The position numbers were made by a program, and so were the translations under genes. Below are positions 6,000 to 6,948 of a stretch of DNA of 6,948 nt, piece after piece (position 1 is the stretch's first letter; every line of letters begins with the position of its first letter). The stretch is taken from contig JAEZNC010000149.1 of NCBI GenBank assembly GCA_023441905.1, positions 1 to 6,948 on the forward strand, given 5' to 3'. Below the pieces are notes generated by a model. The model was not told the origin of the DNA. It saw nothing but the letters and a program-made list of their open reading frames with translations, and ran no database searches. Origin of the DNA: Bacillota bacterium. GTDB taxonomy: Bacteria > Bacillota > Clostridia > Christensenellales > SZUA-584.

Positions 6000-6164
6000 T
6001 CACAATATTTTCTTTGCGATGACAAAGCACCCCACAATGATAAGCGTCACTCCCAGCAGCGCCAGCCACATCCAATACGGCATAAAACATATGAGCAATA
6101 TGACGCCGATACAGATAATGAAAGCCGCGATGATTCTTCGCATAAGACAGTTCGCGCACAACAA
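6000..6164 (-). CDS. Small two-helix membrane protein of unknown function upstream of spoVM
   Basis: This open frame of 54 residues has TTG start 6162-6164 and TGA at 6000-6002. I do not recognise a named family. The N-terminus carries C-A-N-C (3-6) and M-R-R (8-10). Two hydrophobic stretches follow, about 10-27 (RIIAAFIICIGVILLICF) and about 33-50 (WLALLGVTLIIVGCFVIA). They are joined by a short aromatic turn, MPYWM, and the protein ends in K-K-I-L. Positive charges at both ends suggest a helical hairpin with both termini in the cytoplasm. The start is chosen because GGAGG lies 8 bases upstream. A second TTG at 6161, an ATG at 6143 (M-R-R-I-I-A) and an ATG at 6179 that overlaps the Shine-Dalgarno are alternatives. 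It lies 73 bases after thiN and 22 bases before spoVM, on the same strand. The hydrophobic pattern and ribosome site support a real gene. Any role in sporulation is inference from position only. Confidence 0.72.
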   Translation of the reverse strand: MLCANCLMRRIIAAFIICIGVILLICFMPYWMWLALLGVTLIIVGCFVIAKKIL

Positions 6165-6169
6165 GGGAC

Positions 6170-6178
6170 CCACCTCCA
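6170..6178 (-). promoter_or_regulatory. Shine-Dalgarno of the small membrane protein
   Basis: TGGAGGTGG on the minus strand, identical over 9 bases to the spoVM site and the same distance from its TTG start. It supports translation from TTG 6164. Confidence 0.7.
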
Positions 6179-6237
6179 TGATGATACTGCTTTTATTCCT
6201 GCTATATCATACGGCGGGCATTGAAAAAGTGTGACGT

Positions 6238-6870
6238 TTAGCCTCTGATCTTCACGATAAGCGCGTAACCGCCCGAGATGGACAAATGGGCGGGGCTGTG
6301 CAGTATGACGTTGCTGATGCCTCTTGACGCATCCACACCGAGCTTTAGGTCTTCAAGCGGATATTCAAGATTCGTGGCCGTCACGAACAAATCACCCGTG
6401 AGCGGTATGATCGAAACAGTCTGTCCGGGGCGGCCCCAAACATCGTGCTCGCCCTCAGCCGCCCACATCTCATTGGTTTTGTCTATCATCCGGCAGCGCG
6501 CGCCGGCGCGTGCCGCGCGCACCAGCATAGCCACGTTGCCCATCGCATGGTCAAAACGGCCGCCTGTCGCGCCCAGCATCACAATATCGTCCGCACCGGA
6601 CTTCAGCGCAAAATCGACAGCCGCTTGCGTATCACTCTCATTTTTTTCTCGCGGCAACTTTACGGCAGCGGCTCCGCTTTCCGCCAGCCGAGCGAGGCTG
6701 TTGTCAGCCGCCGTGTCCATGTCTCCGATAACATAGTGAGGCACAATGCCCCACCGGTCCAACAGGTCGGCAGCGCCGTCCACCGCGATCAATAAATCAG
6801 CGTCTTTGAGTTGTTTTTTTAAATCGCTTTTTCTCGGCGCCTCACCGCCGGATACGATCACGCATTTCAT
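6238..6870 (-). CDS. thiN: Thiamine pyrophosphokinase
   Basis: ThiN transfers pyrophosphate from ATP to thiamine, making thiamine diphosphate directly in the cytoplasm. The 210 residues are typical for the family. Visible motifs are AVDGAADLL (29-37, with the conserved Asp31), G-D-M-D-T (49-53), E-K-N-E-S-D-T-Q (75-82), G-A-T-G-G-R-F-D-H (100-108) and, in the C-terminal beta-sandwich thiamine-binding domain, S-R-G-I-S-N (182-187). The ATG overlaps the rpe stop (ATGA) and has only a weak Shine-Dalgarno, so translational coupling to rpe is likely. The rpe-thiN order is the same as in B. subtilis. No TPP riboswitch is seen, which fits a gene that sits inside an operon. Confidence 0.96.
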   Translation of the reverse strand: MKCVIVSGGEAPRKSDLKKQLKDADLLIAVDGAADLLDRWGIVPHYVIGDMDTAADNSLARLAESGAAAVKLPREKNESDTQAAVDFALKSGADDIVMLGATGGRFDHAMGNVAMLVRAARAGARCRMIDKTNEMWAAEGEHDVWGRPGQTVSIIPLTGDLFVTATNLEYPLEDLKLGVDASRGISNVILHSPAHLSISGGYALIVKIRG

Positions 6871-6948
6871 TTTTCGAGCTTCAAACGGTTGATCATGTCC
6901 TTCGGGTCTTCCGCTTTAAAAATCGTATTGCCCGACACAATCACATTC
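6867..6948 (-). CDS. rpe: Ribulose-phosphate 3-epimerase, C-terminal end only
   Basis: Only the last 26 residues and the stop (TGA, 6867-6869) fall in the window. V-I-V-S-G-N-T-I-F-K-A-E-D-P (2-15 of the fragment) matches the terminal strand and phosphate-binding loop (SG..iF.a.dp) of the Rpe TIM barrel. Rpe interconverts ribulose 5-phosphate and xylulose 5-phosphate in the pentose phosphate pathway. Its stop overlaps the thiN start by four bases. Its place before thiN agrees with the B. subtilis cpgA-rpe-thiN order. Confidence 0.88.
   Translation of the reverse strand, partial: NVIVSGNTIFKAEDPKDMINRLKLEK

Noticed and set aside
5974..6159. A 61-codon minus-strand frame overlapping the small membrane protein
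   Set aside because: Its product has no hydrophobic or family pattern. The frame with TTG 6164 has the better ribosome site and a clear two-helix pattern.
5995..6234. Plus-strand frames opposite the small membrane protein
   Set aside because: Two overlapping mirror frames with no promoter or Shine-Dalgarno. Neither resembles a known protein.
6165..6237. Possible sporulation (sigma-E) promoter after thiN, around TATGAT at 6206-6211
   Set aside because: The -10 matches sigma-E only loosely and no -35 fits at the right spacing. A sigma-A reading also lacks a -35. The gene may be transcribed from upstream of rpe.
1..6948. tRNA, rRNA, CRISPR array, riboswitch, transposase or phage gene
   Set aside because: None was seen by eye on either strand. 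There are no cloverleaf-like stretches, spaced direct repeats or mobile-element coding frames, and all gaps between genes are under 190 bases.

Overview
The window looks like chromosomal DNA from an endospore-forming member of the Clostridia (Firmicutes), GC-balanced to moderately GC-rich. Three things point there: two alpha/beta-type small acid-soluble spore proteins (SASPs), a SpoVM homologue, and a gene order that matches the Bacillus subtilis rpe-thiN-spoVM / rpmB / yloU-yloV(fakA)-recG neighbourhood. As in B. subtilis, rpmB is the one gene on the opposite strand. Genus and species cannot be read from the sequence alone.

Layout from right to left, the direction of most transcription. (1) Positions 6948-5912, minus strand: the last 26 residues of Rpe, then thiN, whose start overlaps the rpe stop by 4 bases. 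Next come two very short genes with TTG starts: a 54-residue two-helix membrane protein of unknown function (6000-6164) and a 21-residue SpoVM (5912-5977). (2) Positions 5787-5911: a convergent gap holding two rho-independent terminators that serve rpmB. (3) Positions 5598-5786, plus strand: rpmB, encoding the four-cysteine form of ribosomal protein L28. (4) Positions 5411-5597: a divergent promoter region with one good sigma-A-type promoter facing each way and a small palindrome between them. (5) Positions 5410-1399, minus strand: an operon of an Asp23/Gls24 (YloU) protein, fatty acid kinase subunit FakA, and RecG helicase. (6) Positions 1312-888, minus strand: two tandem SASP genes ending in a strong terminator at 848-876. 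(7) Positions 717-1, minus strand: an alpha/beta hydrolase gene that runs off the left edge and is more AT-rich than the rest.

How the genes work together. Most of the window is conserved housekeeping: pentose phosphate and thiamine metabolism, ribosome, envelope homeostasis and exogenous fatty acid use, and recombination and replication-fork repair. Sporulation genes are embedded in it. SpoVM marks the forespore surface for coat assembly in the mother cell, and the SASPs coat DNA in the forespore. The most interesting poorly described item is the small membrane protein directly upstream of spoVM. It shares with spoVM the same 9-base Shine-Dalgarno block and TTG start spacing. Both genes are too short, or start too unusually, for routine gene calling.
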